From positions 62,001 to 126,000 of the forward strand of contig NZ_JAVAMP010000013.1 of the NCBI RefSeq assembly GCF_030730905.1: DNA of 64,000 nt, given 5' to 3'. This DNA comes from Chengkuizengella axinellae (GTDB lineage: Bacteria > Bacillota > Bacilli > Paenibacillales > KCTC-33759). Below the pieces are notes generated by a model. That model saw nothing but the letters and a program-made list of their open reading frames with translations. It searched no databases and was not told the origin of the DNA. The translations under genes were made by a program, and so were the position numbers. Positions 9,148 to 18,895 of the stretch are shown here, one piece after another (the first letter of the stretch is position 1; each line of letters starts with the position of its first letter).

Positions 9148-10314
9148 ATGACGATTACAGGAGATCAAAACTTAATCAAAAAAATGAATAAAACCATTGT
9201 TTTAGATGAGATAAAAAAACTGGAACTGGTATCCCGGGCTGCAATTTCAGAAAAAACAGGATTAAACAAAGGTACTGTCTCGTCTCTTGTGAATGAATTA
9301 ATAGAAAGCCAATTTGTGTATGAAGCAGGAACTGGAAAATCAAGTGGTGGAAGAAAACCAGTCATGTTGTTATTTAATCATCAAGCAGGTTACTCAATAG
9401 GAATTGACCTTGGTGTAAACTATATTCTTTATGTGATTACAGATTTAAGTGGGGATATCATTTATGAACAAAAAGAGTCTATTCACGACCACTCTACAGT
9501 AGCTATTTTATCCACATTAATCAAGACAATACGAGAATTATTTCAAAAAACACCAAAAAGTCCTTACGGTATTATCGGAATTGGCATTGGTGTGCCTGGG
9601 ATTGTAAATGAAAAAGGAACTATATTGCACGCTCCAAATTTAGGGTGGAAGAACGTCAAACTTAAACAGGCACTAAATGATGAATTTAAAGTATCTGTTG
9701 TGATCGATAATGAAGCCAATGCTGGTACATTAGGAGAAAACCAATTTGGACGAGGTCAAAACGCAGAAAATTTAATTTATATTAGCGCAGGTATTGGAAT
9801 AGGAGTAGGCATGATACTAAGAAACAAGATTTACCGAGGTGTTTCTGGATATGCTGGTGAATTAGGTCATATGACGATAAAAGCCGATGGAGAGCAGTGC
9901 CGTTGTGGAAATGTAGGATGTTGGGAGTTATATGCATCAGAAAAAGCATTACTAAAACAAAGTGAAGCTATATCTCATGATGAAAATAAACTTCAACAAT
10001 ATATTCATCTAGCTGCCAAAGGAGATGAATCAGTCATGCAGAATTTCAGTCAGGTTGGTGTTTATTTAGGAATCGGAATCTCTAATATCATTAACATATT
10101 TAATCCAGAATTAATTATTGTTGGAGGTCGACTAAGCACTGCTGAGCAATGGATAAAGGATACGATCCTTTCTACCGTGGAGCAACGAGCTTTAACTTAT
10201 CATAATCAAAAGACTGAAGTCATTTTCTCTGATCTTAGAACGAAATCTACCACATTAGGAGCTTCAACATTAGCAATTTCTAAATTTTTTACTGATCATG
10301 AAGAACTTATTTAG
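9148..10314 (+). CDS. xylR: xylose repressor XylR, ROK family
   Basis: 388 aa. N-terminal winged helix (about 10-65) with SRAAISEKTGLNKGTVSSLV as recognition region, then a ROK sugar-kinase-like domain: GIDLGVNYILYVITDLSG, IGIGVPGIVNEKG, SAGIGIGVGMI and the zinc motif CRCGNVGCWELYAS. Binds xylose and releases the xyl operators. Start ATG after TTGAGGTG. Divergent from xylA, so it also represses itself in all likelihood. Confidence 0.93.
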   Translation: MTITGDQNLIKKMNKTIVLDEIKKLELVSRAAISEKTGLNKGTVSSLVNELIESQFVYEAGTGKSSGGRKPVMLLFNHQAGYSIGIDLGVNYILYVITDLSGDIIYEQKESIHDHSTVAILSTLIKTIRELFQKTPKSPYGIIGIGIGVPGIVNEKGTILHAPNLGWKNVKLKQALNDEFKVSVVIDNEANAGTLGENQFGRGQNAENLIYISAGIGIGVGMILRNKIYRGVSGYAGELGHMTIKADGEQCRCGNVGCWELYASEKALLKQSEAISHDENKLQQYIHLAAKGDESVMQNFSQVGVYLGIGISNIINIFNPELIIVGGRLSTAEQWIKDTILSTVEQRALTYHNQKTEVIFSDLRTKSTTLGASTLAISKFFTDHEELI

Positions 10315-10446
10315 TAAAAAAAATAAAAAGCCATGTATAAGTGACTATAGACGAATCACTATTTTAGAATGAATTAGTTATATGTCTAGAGAATAAATAG
10401 GTGATTGACATAAATTATATTAAGGAAATTTGGGGTAGGTGCATAA

Positions 10447-10545
10447 ATGAGCGCATTTGGTGGATTTGGTTTTGGAGGTTTAACCTTATTTTTACTCATT
10501 TTTATCCTTTTACTCATTGTTTTAAGTGCAGCGTTTTTTATTTAA
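10447..10545 (+). CDS. YjcZ-family small hydrophobic sporulation peptide
   Basis: 32 aa: MSAFGGFGFGG head followed by one hydrophobic helix LTLFLLIFILLLIVLSAAFF. This Gly/Phe head plus single membrane span is the YjcZ/YtzJ-type family found in many copies in spore-formers and associated with sporulation. Ribosome-binding site GGGGTAGGTG. A strong bidirectional terminator follows. Function unknown beyond membrane localisation. Confidence 0.75.
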   Translation: MSAFGGFGFGGLTLFLLIFILLLIVLSAAFFI

Positions 10546-10578
10546 CCAAAATACATGAAGCGTATAACCTTTTTTCAA

Positions 10579-10618
10579 AATAAATGCTTCTTACGATTCT
10601 GAAGAAGCATTTATTAAT
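10579..10618. terminator. bidirectional terminator between yjcZ-like gene and SDR gene
   Basis: Perfect 14-bp stem AATAAATGCTTCTT / AAGAAGCATTTATT with a 9-nt loop. Confidence 0.8.
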
Positions 10619-10619
10619 A

Positions 10620-11495
10620 TTATTTTTTTAGTACATTTTCATCAAAATACTTACCCCAGTCGGGTTGTCTACCATCTATATCCTTAAAACCATATTCCCT
10701 TGAAAGCTCCCAGGAGCTAAGTGATTTTCCACTTTTCACATTTACGTTTGGGTCACTTGCAAGAGCTGCAATCGCCCTGCCTACAAAAAATGGAGTTTCT
10801 GAAGCAATAAAGTGAGGATCTTTCTTCGCACCTTCTTGCCAATTTTCCTCTGTGACCTCAAACCAATCCAACATCGCTTCTGATCGTAAAAACCCTGGAG
10901 TTACTGCTAATGAAGTAATGTTGTATTCTTTTAAGTCCTGGGCCATTGCTTGAGCCAAATGAATCGCAGATATTTTAGCCAAGCTATAAAATAAATTCCC
11001 ACGATAGTCATAACTCACACCGTCGGTGATCTCAATGACAAGACCTTTTTTATTTTCTACCATTAGTGGAACTCCATAATAGCTTGTTTTGATATGAGAG
11101 TGAACCGCACGTTCCTGTATCAACAAACCGTTCTCTAAGTTGTGTTTCCAAAAAGGAACTTCCCATTCTGTCAGAGGATCACCTCCCCAGACATCATTAA
11201 CTAAAATATCTAGTTGTCCTTTCTGCTCTTCTTTCACTCTATCAAACAATCCTTTTATATCTTCATCAACTGTATGATCAACTCTATGGGAAATTCCTAA
11301 ACCTCCCGCTTCAGTTACAAGTTCAGCTGTTTCCTCAATCGTTTCGGTTCGCCCCATAGATGACAAATTCCCTCGTGTACTTCTTCCAGTTGCATATACC
11401 GTTGCACCAGCTTCACCCAGCATAGTTGCAATCCCACGTCCAGCTCCTCGTGTGGCCCCTGCTACAACAGCTACTTTTCCACTTAATGGTTTCAT
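10620..11495 (-). CDS. SDR family NAD(P)-dependent oxidoreductase
   Basis: 291 aa. Rossmann glycine motif GATRGAGRG (13-21), TGRSTRG favouring NADP, ILVNDVWGG in place of the usual NNAG, and catalytic YSLAK (Tyr-x-x-x-Lys). C-terminal PGFLRSEAMLDWF. A longer relative of the classical SDRs; substrate unknown. Start ATG after AAAGGGTGAG. The stop codon sits at the edge of the convergent terminator. Confidence 0.9.
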   Translation of the reverse strand: MKPLSGKVAVVAGATRGAGRGIATMLGEAGATVYATGRSTRGNLSSMGRTETIEETAELVTEAGGLGISHRVDHTVDEDIKGLFDRVKEEQKGQLDILVNDVWGGDPLTEWEVPFWKHNLENGLLIQERAVHSHIKTSYYGVPLMVENKKGLVIEITDGVSYDYRGNLFYSLAKISAIHLAQAMAQDLKEYNITSLAVTPGFLRSEAMLDWFEVTEENWQEGAKKDPHFIASETPFFVGRAIAALASDPNVNVKSGKSLSSWELSREYGFKDIDGRQPDWGKYFDENVLKK

Positions 11496-11594
11496 ATCAG
11501 ACTCACCCTTTCATTATTTACTGTAAAAGTATATAGGACTAATATGTCACCTTCTGACGTAATTCATGAATTAATTATCAAAACAAATCGCACA

Positions 11595-12050
11595 TTAATC
11601 CATCATTTTCTGCAGTCTTGTTATAAATACATCATGTGATAATTCAACATCTCTCACTTCATGAAACCCATGCTTTTTATATAGTTTCTTAGCAGGTTCA
11701 TTATCTCGACCTGTAGATACCACCATTTTTTTCACATTTAGACTCGATTCAAAAAGTGAATGCAGTAATGCTGACGCTATCCCTTTACGAAAAAAATCAG
11801 GATGGACAATCATACGGCATATCGTGAGAATGGAAGTCTCAATTTCATAAGATATAACTCCAGCTAACTCCTCGCCAACATAATAACCACAAAATGTTTC
11901 TTCACTTCTTTGTAAAGAAGCTGCGGAATCTTTTAACGGTGGAATATCATAAAAATTGATCATATCCGCTTCAACTTTGTAAGAAGGAATTTGCACTCTC
12001 AGCACTTGCTCTGCTACATCCTTAGTAGTAATATCAATCTTCTTTATCAA
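11595..12050 (-). CDS. GNAT N-acetyltransferase
   Basis: 151 aa. Motif A MIVHPDFFRKGIASALLHSL (pyrophosphate loop F-R-K-G-I-A) and STGRDNEPAKKLYKKHGFHE (motif B) are clear. Cytosolic; substrate unknown. Start: TTG at 12050 follows AGGTGA correctly; the GTG three codons upstream is inside that site. Confidence 0.82.
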   Translation of the reverse strand: MIKKIDITTKDVAEQVLRVQIPSYKVEADMINFYDIPPLKDSAASLQRSEETFCGYYVGEELAGVISYEIETSILTICRMIVHPDFFRKGIASALLHSLFESSLNVKKMVVSTGRDNEPAKKLYKKHGFHEVRDVELSHDVFITRLQKMMD

Positions 12051-12117
12051 AGTAATCACCTAATTTCTCATAACTTACTCTTGTCACTTCATTGGGGAAT
12101 AGGTCTAGTATTTATTT

Positions 12118-12639
12118 TTATTTCAAATCACTTTGTAATAATCCTAAAGTATGTACATCAGAAAAAACATTATTTGAATAGTACGCCTTTCTCCTTGTTC
12201 CTTCATGCATAAAACCAATTGATTGAAGAAGGTTAAAGCTGATTTTATTAAATTCATAGACCTCTGCATCTATTCTTTTTGTACCACTTTTAAAAACCTT
12301 TTCAATATACGAATATAAGGCTTCTTTCGCGTAACCATGCCCTCTTTCTTCCCCTAACCCAAATCTCAACCATCCAAAATAATTCGTATCATCCATCCAA
12401 TTAAGTCTTACATATCCAATTGACTTGTTAAGATTTTTTATAGTAATAATATAATACGGTTGTTTCAATTCAATACTCTTATGTATATCCTCCTGTTGAT
12501 TTTGTTCTGTTATTACTGTATTCAATCCTATAGACATTTTTTTTAATAATTCATCACTTTTCCACTTGGCTATTAAAGCACTATCCTCTAATTGCACAGA
12601 TCTTAAAAACAATCTATTGGTCTCGCAAAATATAGTCAT
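12118..12639 (-). CDS. GNAT N-acetyltransferase (RimJ-like)
   Basis: 173 aa. ETNRLFLRSVQLEDSALI start, GLGEERGHGYAKEALYSYI (motif A) and YEFNKISFNLLQSIGFMHEG (motif B). Resembles spermidine/ribosomal-protein acetyltransferases; target unknown. Strong GGGGGAGG site. Follows the same strand as the next GNAT gene with a 67-bp gap, so the two could be co-transcribed. Confidence 0.85.
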   Translation of the reverse strand: MTIFCETNRLFLRSVQLEDSALIAKWKSDELLKKMSIGLNTVITEQNQQEDIHKSIELKQPYYIITIKNLNKSIGYVRLNWMDDTNYFGWLRFGLGEERGHGYAKEALYSYIEKVFKSGTKRIDAEVYEFNKISFNLLQSIGFMHEGTRRKAYYSNNVFSDVHTLGLLQSDLK

Positions 12640-12726
12640 TATTCCTCCCCCTGTAAATAGAGTTATTCTATACTATATATTAGAATCAACAGAAAAGGAA
12701 ATTTATGCTATTAGAAGGAGGGAATC

Positions 12727-12996
12727 ATGAAATATTTGCAATGGATAATGCCAATTATTTTTGTTTTGTTTACAGGTTTACTTTTAAATAAAGGAATCGC
12801 TTTGCGGTCTATAGGGATGCATGTTGACGGAGCAGGTATTGGAATATACTTTCTAGGTATAGAAATCAATGACAGAGTAAGAACAGAACAAATTCCTTCG
12901 TATGCTAATGGCTTTTTTATCACAGGTATAATCACTTTATTGGTCAGCATTGTTCTTTTTGTAAAAAATTTAAACAGAAATAAAGCAAGCAACTAG
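12727..12996 (+). CDS. small two-TM membrane protein, unknown
   Basis: 89 aa with an N-terminal hydrophobic helix (6-24) and a second one (about 63-82, GFFITGIITLLVSIVLFV), joined by a loop with GMHVDGAGIGIYFLGIEIN. AGAAGGAGG ribosome-binding site. Ends in a charged NRNKASN tail. Not recognised; it could be a Bacillales-specific membrane peptide. It converges on tkt and shares its terminator. Confidence 0.7.
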   Translation: MKYLQWIMPIIFVLFTGLLLNKGIALRSIGMHVDGAGIGIYFLGIEINDRVRTEQIPSYANGFFITGIITLLVSIVLFVKNLNRNKASN

Positions 12997-13021
12997 GATT
13001 AATATCCAGTTGCCTGCTTTA
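12982..13021. terminator. bidirectional terminator between small membrane gene and tkt
   Basis: Long interrupted stem AAAGC-GCAACT-GGAT / ATCC-AGTTGC-GCTTT, loop TAAT; starts inside the end of the plus-strand gene. Confidence 0.7.
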
Positions 13022-13043
13022 TTAAGTGGTGCTATTTGTACTT

Positions 13044-15056
13044 CTATTTCAACAATGCCTTTACTTTAGATATAACATTCTCTACTGTGAAGCCATATTC
13101 CTCAATCACTTTTGGCCCTGGAGCAGATGCACCAAAGATATCTATCCCAAGAATATCTCCTTGATCCCCTACATAACGTTCCCAACCAAGTGATTGAGCC
13201 ATTTCTAACGATAAACGAGCTTTTACATCAGGTAAGATTACAGAATCCTTATAAGCTTGATCTTGTTGTTCAAACAACTCCCAGCTAGGCATACTAACAA
13301 CACGAACTTGGATGCCTTCATCAGCAAGTGATTTTTGAGCCTCCACTGCTAGAGAAACCTCAGAACCAGTGGCAATCAATTGAGCTTGCGGTTTTCCATC
13401 CGATGCATCAGATACAACATAAGCTCCCTTAGTTAGGTCTTCATTAGCATTATTAGTACCTGCTAATTGCGGAAGATTCTGACGAGTTAACACTAATGCT
13501 ACTGGAGCACCTGTATTTTCAACTGCATAACGCCAAGCTGCACTTGTTTCATTTCCATCTGCAGGACGAATTACTGTTAAATTTGGAATCACTCTTAAAG
13601 CTGGCAATTGCTCAATCGGTTCATGTGTTGGTCCATCCTCACCTACAGCAATACTATCATGAGTTAGTACATAAATAGCCGGCAAGTTCATCAAAGCAGC
13701 TAAACGAACAGCAGGGCGAAGATAATCAGAAAAAACAAAGAACGTACCACCATATGCTCTAACTCCTCCATGCAATAAAATACCGTTCATAGCTGCTGCC
13801 ATCGCAAATTCACGAACACCATAATAAATATTTCTTCCGCTGTAGTCTGCTGCAGTATACACACCTAAATCCTTCATATGTGTATTTGTAGAAGACTCTA
13901 AGTCCGCAGAACCACCGAATATTGTAGGAACTTTTTTAGCTAGACCATTTAATGCATTTCCAGAAGCAACTCGAGTAGCAATTGCTTTATCCTCAGGTGT
14001 ATAGGATGGTAAATCTGCATCCCATCCTTCAGGAAGCTCATTGTTCACTGCTTGTTCAAACTGTTGTGCTAACTGCGGATATTGTTGCTTGTAATTTTCA
14101 AACATGCTATTCCAAGCTTTTTCTGCTTCAATTCCATCGTTTTTTAGCGCTGCAAAATGTTCCCTTACTTCATCTGGCACATGGAAGTCAGGTTCATTTG
14201 GCCATCCATAAGTCTCTTTAGTAAGAACAACCTCATCCTTTCCAAGTGGAGAACCATGAGGTCCAACCTTGCCACCCTTACCTTGTTTGTTTGGACTACC
14301 ATATCCAATCACTGTTTTCACTTCAATAATCGTAGGTTTATTTAACTCCGCCTTAGCCTGTGCAATCGCTTGATTAATTTCCTCTAAGTTATTACCGTCT
14401 TCAACACGCAGCACCTGCCAGCCATGACCTTCAAAGCGAGCTGTAACACCTTCAGAGAAGGAAAGGTTAAGTTCACCATCTAAAGAAATATCGTTGGAAT
14501 CGTATAACATAATTAGTTTTCCTAATTTTAAATGTCCAGCTAAGGAAGCTGCTTCACTAGAAATCCCTTCCATTAAATCTCCATCACCACAGATTGCATA
14601 TGTAAAATGGTCCATTACGTTGTAATCATCCTTGTTGTATGTCGCTGAAAGATAAGCTTCTGCAATTGCCATACCTACCGCCATTGCAACCCCTTGTCCA
14701 AGTGGTCCTGTTGTTGCATCTACACCTGCTGTATGTCCAAACTCTGGATGTCCTGGTGTTTTACTGCCCCATTGACGGAAATTTTTAATTTCCTCCATAG
14801 GAAGATCATATCCACTTAAATGAAGCAAGCTGTATAATAACATTGAACCATGACCTGCGGAAAGAACGAAACGGTCTCGATTGATCCAGTTCGGATTGTC
14901 AGGATTATGTTGCATAAATTTTGCCCATAATTCATAAGCCATCGGCGCAGCTCCCATTGGCATCCCCGGATGTCCTGAATTCGCTTTTTCAATAGCATCA
15001 ATGGCTAAAGTACGAATTGTATTTACACTTAATGTTTCTATATTTTGATTCATCAT
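13044..15056 (-). CDS. tkt: transketolase
   Basis: 670 aa, standard length. Moves two-carbon units between pentose-, triose- and tetrose-phosphates; the step that takes xylulose-5-P from the xylAB pathway into glycolysis. Thiamine diphosphate site [19 protein letters not shown] with [11 protein letters not shown]-terminal substrate histidines in [19 protein letters not shown] and [13 protein letters not shown], pyrimidine domain [24 protein letters not shown] before tandem ATGATG; either could serve. Confidence 0.98.
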   Translation of the reverse strand: MMNQNIETLSVNTIRTLAIDAIEKANSGHPGMPMGAAPMAYELWAKFMQHNPDNPNWINRDRFVLSAGHGSMLLYSLLHLSGYDLPMEEIKNFRQWGSKTPGHPEFGHTAGVDATTGPLGQGVAMAVGMAIAEAYLSATYNKDDYNVMDHFTYAICGDGDLMEGISSEAASLAGHLKLGKLIMLYDSNDISLDGELNLSFSEGVTARFEGHGWQVLRVEDGNNLEEINQAIAQAKAELNKPTIIEVKTVIGYGSPNKQGKGGKVGPHGSPLGKDEVVLTKETYGWPNEPDFHVPDEVREHFAALKNDGIEAEKAWNSMFENYKQQYPQLAQQFEQAVNNELPEGWDADLPSYTPEDKAIATRVASGNALNGLAKKVPTIFGGSADLESSTNTHMKDLGVYTAADYSGRNIYYGVREFAMAAAMNGILLHGGVRAYGGTFFVFSDYLRPAVRLAALMNLPAIYVLTHDSIAVGEDGPTHEPIEQLPALRVIPNLTVIRPADGNETSAAWRYAVENTGAPVALVLTRQNLPQLAGTNNANEDLTKGAYVVSDASDGKPQAQLIATGSEVSLAVEAQKSLADEGIQVRVVSMPSWELFEQQDQAYKDSVILPDVKARLSLEMAQSLGWERYVGDQGDILGIDIFGASAPGPKVIEEYGFTVENVISKVKALLK

Positions 15057-15467
15057 TAAAACCTCCTAGTATGATTATCGTTTATACACTTGAAAATACT
15101 TAACTACCTCGGTACTACCTCTTTAAAATGCTTGGTCTTTTTTTAAAAAAAACGAGTTACATTCGTTATTAATCCCCAATTTTCAGAACAAATAACAATC
15201 AATGCGAGTTGTTTAATTTTTTCTGTTGGGCCTACCTCTCACGTACAATTATGATTTAGAACGTTGGCAGTTATATCATTCAAAGTTAAAATTAATTGTA
15301 TTGTAACACTTGGAAACTACCTTTTCCACTTTAAATTGATAAAGTATTCCTTTTTTTCAAATTTTTCAGCCTAATATCAAATAAAACTTGATGCAACAGA
15401 AAAGTTAACAGTCCGTTAGCCACTTTTATAGAGGAGTTACGGACTGTTAATTTACTTTAAGCAAGAT
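15057..15467. other. 411-bp non-coding region between purU and tkt
   Basis: No open frame with a ribosome-binding site. It holds the tkt promoter and leader and, at 15405-15450, the purU terminator. No riboswitch core recognised. Confidence 0.5.
15405..15450 (-). terminator. hairpin after purU
   Basis: Perfect 12-bp stem TTAACAGTCCGT / ACGGACTGTTAA around a 22-nt loop; the trailing T-run on the minus strand (CTTTTC) is short, so efficiency is uncertain. Confidence 0.6.
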
Positions 15468-16367
15468 CTAGTTAAATACAACGGTTTTATTTTCATGAAC
15501 TAAAATTCGATCTTCTACATGCCAAGATACAGCTCTCGCTAAAACGATTCTTTCGATGTGTCTACCAATTCGTTTCAATTCATCCACTGTGTCCCGATGA
15601 CTTACTCTTTGTACATCTTGCTCAATAATCGGACCTCCATCAAGCTCTTCCGTTACATAGTGCGCAGTTGCCCCAATGATTTTAACTCCTCTATTAAAAG
15701 CCTGTGCATAAGGTTTCCCACCTACAAAAGCAGGCAAAAATGAATGATGTATGTTTATAATTCTATTTTTATAAAATTGAAGGAACTTCGGTGAGATAAT
15801 TTGCATATATCTCGCTAAAATTATGGTATCTACTTTTCCATGGGTCACTTCAAGCTGCATTGCTTCAGCTTCTGCTTTTGTGTCTGCAGTAACTGGAATG
15901 TGATGATATGGAATCCCAAAGGATTCTACTAATTCCCTCATATCAGGATGATTGCTTATGACCATTTCAATATCTGCATATAAATCCCCTGCCTGCCACT
16001 GCCACAACAATTCAAGTAAACAATGGTCCTCTTTAGATACAAAGATTGCAAGTTTTTGTTTTTTAGGAGCTAAACTAATTCTCCAGTCCATTTGAAATTG
16101 ATCAGCTACAACTGCAAAATCTTCTTTTAATGCATTTAGCTTAAATTCTAATTCAGGCAAGTCAAATTCAATGCGAATAAAAAACATGCCGCCCTCAGGA
16201 TCCATCGTATATTGATCAGATTGTACGATATTCGCATCATGTTGATGCAAGAATTTTGAGACAGCAGCTACAATCCCAGGCTGATCAGGACATGAGATCA
16301 ACATGCGAGCTCGATTATGGTTTGCTTTATCTGCCCATTTATTCGAAGTAGGTGTCAGTGGTTTCAT
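15468..16367 (-). CDS. purU: formyltetrahydrofolate deformylase
   Basis: 299 aa. N-terminal ACT domain (20-95; ARMLISCPDQPGIVAAVSKF) and a formyltransferase-like hydrolase domain with KLAIFVSKEDHCLLELL, NIHHSFLPAFVGGKPYAQAF and IGATAHYVTEELDGGPIIEQ, which includes the Asn-His-Asp catalytic set. Hydrolyses 10-formyl-THF to THF and formate, balancing one-carbon pools for purine synthesis. Starts 10 bp after nfo; the closest AGGAG is 14 nt upstream inside the nfo 3' end, suggesting translational coupling. Confidence 0.95.
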   Translation of the reverse strand: MKPLTPTSNKWADKANHNRARMLISCPDQPGIVAAVSKFLHQHDANIVQSDQYTMDPEGGMFFIRIEFDLPELEFKLNALKEDFAVVADQFQMDWRISLAPKKQKLAIFVSKEDHCLLELLWQWQAGDLYADIEMVISNHPDMRELVESFGIPYHHIPVTADTKAEAEAMQLEVTHGKVDTIILARYMQIISPKFLQFYKNRIINIHHSFLPAFVGGKPYAQAFNRGVKIIGATAHYVTEELDGGPIIEQDVQRVSHRDTVDELKRIGRHIERIVLARAVSWHVEDRILVHENKTVVFN

Positions 16368-16376
16368 CTTTTAAAA

Positions 16377-17492
16377 TTACGCTCCTTCTTTTGCAAAACT
16401 TGCTGTTAAACGTTGGTTAATCTGCTCCTCAGATAAACCTGAAAATAGCTCTGCTTCCATCACTTGATCATACAATCTTTCCATAGGTTCACGCGGATCT
16501 TGTTTTCTTAATTTTGCATCACTTTTTAACATTTCCCATGTGTTTAATATAAATTCTCTTTGTTTTATAGATTCTTTATTGAAAAAATGCTGAAGTTTTT
16601 CCACATCTTCTAGGAACTCATCACCAAATCTATTCTCTAAATCTCCACGCAATAATGCAATTTCTGCCTCATACATAGGTCTTTGTTTTTTCTTGTCTTT
16701 TCCAATCCATGGTGTTTCTAAAATCATCGGAAGATGCGTCAGTTTTTCATGGTGAACAATGTTGTTCATGGCATTAAATCCAATAAATCCAGATCCTACT
16801 GGAGCGTGTCTATCTTTTCCTGCTCCACGAGGGTTTTTGCTGTCATTTAAATGCAATACTGCTATGCGGTCTAATCCAACTGTTTTATCAAACTGTTCTA
16901 ACACACCATCAAGATCATTTACAAGGTCATAACCTGCATCATGAACGTGACATGTGTCAAAACATACAGTTAATCTCTCATTGTTTTGTACTTTATCTAT
17001 AATAGAAGCAATCTCCTCGAAGCTTCTACCCATTTCAGTTCCTTTTCCTGCCATAGTTTCTAATGCGATATTTACATTTGTTCCTTTTGTACCTTCGAGA
17101 ACTTCATTTAATCCTTCTGCAATGCGAGAAATTCCGTACTCTGCATCTTTATCCGTATATGCTCCAGGATGAAGTACAATATTTCTAACACCCAAATAAT
17201 CGGTTCTTTTCATTTCCTCCTGTAGAAAATCTACAGCTAGTTGAAACGTATTGGATTTATAGGACCCCAAATTTATAATATATGGAGCATGAACAACAAT
17301 TTCATCAATTTTGTTTTTCTCCATCAATTGCTTGCCTTCTCCAATAAATTGCTCTTCAATCGGTTTTCTTCTAGTATTTTGTGGAGCTCCTGTATAAATC
17401 ATAAAAGTGGAAGAGCCGTAAGATTCTGCTTCTTGTGCTGCATTCAATAATCCTTTGCTGGAAAATGAAACATGTGAGCCTATTTTTAACAT
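16377..17492 (-). CDS. nfo: endonuclease IV with C-terminal extension
   Basis: 371 aa. AP endonuclease/3' repair diesterase with a three-zinc TIM barrel: [73 protein letters not shown]. The usual Nfo is near 280-300 aa; here a charged, probably helical tail of about 75-80 residues follows (from [13 protein letters not shown]). Such tails occur in some Bacillales; function unknown. AGGAGA site before ATG. First gene of an nfo-purU pair. Confidence 0.95.
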   Translation of the reverse strand: MLKIGSHVSFSSKGLLNAAQEAESYGSSTFMIYTGAPQNTRRKPIEEQFIGEGKQLMEKNKIDEIVVHAPYIINLGSYKSNTFQLAVDFLQEEMKRTDYLGVRNIVLHPGAYTDKDAEYGISRIAEGLNEVLEGTKGTNVNIALETMAGKGTEMGRSFEEIASIIDKVQNNERLTVCFDTCHVHDAGYDLVNDLDGVLEQFDKTVGLDRIAVLHLNDSKNPRGAGKDRHAPVGSGFIGFNAMNNIVHHEKLTHLPMILETPWIGKDKKKQRPMYEAEIALLRGDLENRFGDEFLEDVEKLQHFFNKESIKQREFILNTWEMLKSDAKLRKQDPREPMERLYDQVMEAELFSGLSEEQINQRLTASFAKEGA

Positions 17493-17545
17493 ATTTATCT
17501 TCTCCTAAATCTATTTTAAAATCATATTTTAGCAAATTATTTCTA

Positions 17546-18469
17546 TTAACTTATTTTACTCTTATTGTCCTCTTGTCGCAATTCGTCAAAATATTGAGGA
17601 TTTAATAATTGAATGAATTCCTTTAATGCAGGAGACATCCACTTTTTTTTGTGTACAACAAGCTGAACGTATACTTCAATGCTTGCTTCATCCAAGGGTA
17701 ATAATGATAATGTACCTTCTTTTAATTCCTGTTCTACTGTGATTTTTGGCAGCAATGCCACTCCTAAACCGGAGTCAACACATCTTTTTATGATTTCAAT
17801 CCCATTAAATTCTAATGAGGAATTACAGCATACTCCTTCTCTTTTTAATGCTTGCTCGAGCATCATACGATAGGAGCATCCTTTCTCTGTATAAATAATC
17901 TTCTCGCCCTTCAAATCCTTCACAGTCACTCTTTTTCTTTTGGATAATTGGTGATTCGCACACCCAACCAGAACCATTTCTTCTTTTCTTATAATCACTT
18001 TATTTAATTCGTCATGCTCTAGCGTCTGATCCATTACTAAAGCAATATCGTAAGTTCCATCAATAACTTTTAAATACATTTCAGAACATATGTTAGATTC
18101 AATTTGCAATTTGATTTGAGGATGTTTCTTATTAAATTGCTGAAAGTATTTCACTAATTCAAATGTAGCATAAGATTCCACAGTTCCTATGGTAAGTGAA
18201 CCATTTAGCTCGGTTTTGGAAATTAATCTTTCCATCGCCTCATCTTCTAAAGAGATCATTTTCAATGCATATTTATACAAATGTTCTCCTGATTGAGTTA
18301 GCTGCATAGCTCTACCCATTCTCTCAAATATACGAACCCCATAAGCTGCTTCAATTTTTTTAATTTGTGTAGTCACACTAGACTGTGCATAACCTAAACT
18401 TTCTGCTGCTTTCGTATAGTTTTTCCATTTTACAACTTCTATAAAAGTACGATAGTAATCCGTATCCAT
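17546..18469 (-). CDS. LysR-family transcriptional regulator
   Basis: 307 aa from ATG at 18469 (MDTDYYRTFIEVV), with AAGGTGATG just upstream; the longest frame starts inside that site. N-terminal winged HTH NYTKAAESLGYAQSSVTTQI (about 18-37), linker helix, then the periplasmic-binding-like effector domain (95-300; SGLGVALLPKITVEQEL). Divergent from a small gene plus an amino-acid permease, which it most likely controls. A perfect palindrome lies just upstream of its own start. Effector unknown. Confidence 0.88.
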   Translation of the reverse strand: MDTDYYRTFIEVVKWKNYTKAAESLGYAQSSVTTQIKKIEAAYGVRIFERMGRAMQLTQSGEHLYKYALKMISLEDEAMERLISKTELNGSLTIGTVESYATFELVKYFQQFNKKHPQIKLQIESNICSEMYLKVIDGTYDIALVMDQTLEHDELNKVIIRKEEMVLVGCANHQLSKRKRVTVKDLKGEKIIYTEKGCSYRMMLEQALKREGVCCNSSLEFNGIEIIKRCVDSGLGVALLPKITVEQELKEGTLSLLPLDEASIEVYVQLVVHKKKWMSPALKEFIQLLNPQYFDELRQEDNKSKIS

Positions 18470-18486
18470 TTTAATCATCACCTTTT

Positions 18487-18503
18487 TTGATAGTTGCTAT
18501 CAA
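18487..18503. promoter_or_regulatory. LysR-type palindromic site
   Basis: TTGATAG-TTG-CTATCAA, perfect 7-bp arms, 17-21 bp before the LysR gene start in the divergent intergenic region. Fits the T-N11-A LysR box; probable autoregulatory site. Confidence 0.55.
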
Positions 18504-18687
18504 CAATTATAGCTAACATTGATGCTTGCGTCTATGATAAAGTGTATTCAACAAGAGATTCAATCCATTGAAAATCTTGAAATGTCAAATGTAAGTTATG
18601 GGTTCGAAATGATAACGAATCCAATCATATAGTTGTATATTTTACACTTTATATCAACTTTATTTGATTAATTAGGAGGTTATTATT

Positions 18688-18882
18688 ATGTTATTCAACG
18701 ATTATGAACTTGAAATGTTAACTAAAATGAAACAGAAAGAAATGCAAAAAGCAGTGCAGGAAAATCGTATAAATTATAAATCATTTCTCCAAGCAAATAG
18801 AATCATTCTAAATTTTAAAAATAAACTATTCAGAAAAATTGAGGAAGAGAAGTTAACTACTTGCTGCAAATATGAAGCTTAG
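18688..18882 (+). CDS. small charged helical protein, unknown
   Basis: 64 aa starting after TTAGGAGG. Strongly charged, mostly helical (YELEMLTKMKQKEMQKAVQ...), ends CCKYEA with two adjacent cysteines. No membrane segment. It ends 13 bp before the permease start, and the permease ribosome-binding site overlaps its stop, so the two genes are translationally coupled. Not recognised; it may serve as a small accessory or leader of the permease. Confidence 0.65.
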   Translation: MLFNDYELEMLTKMKQKEMQKAVQENRINYKSFLQANRIILNFKNKLFRKIEEEKLTTCCKYEA

Positions 18883-18895
18883 GAGAGATGATCTA

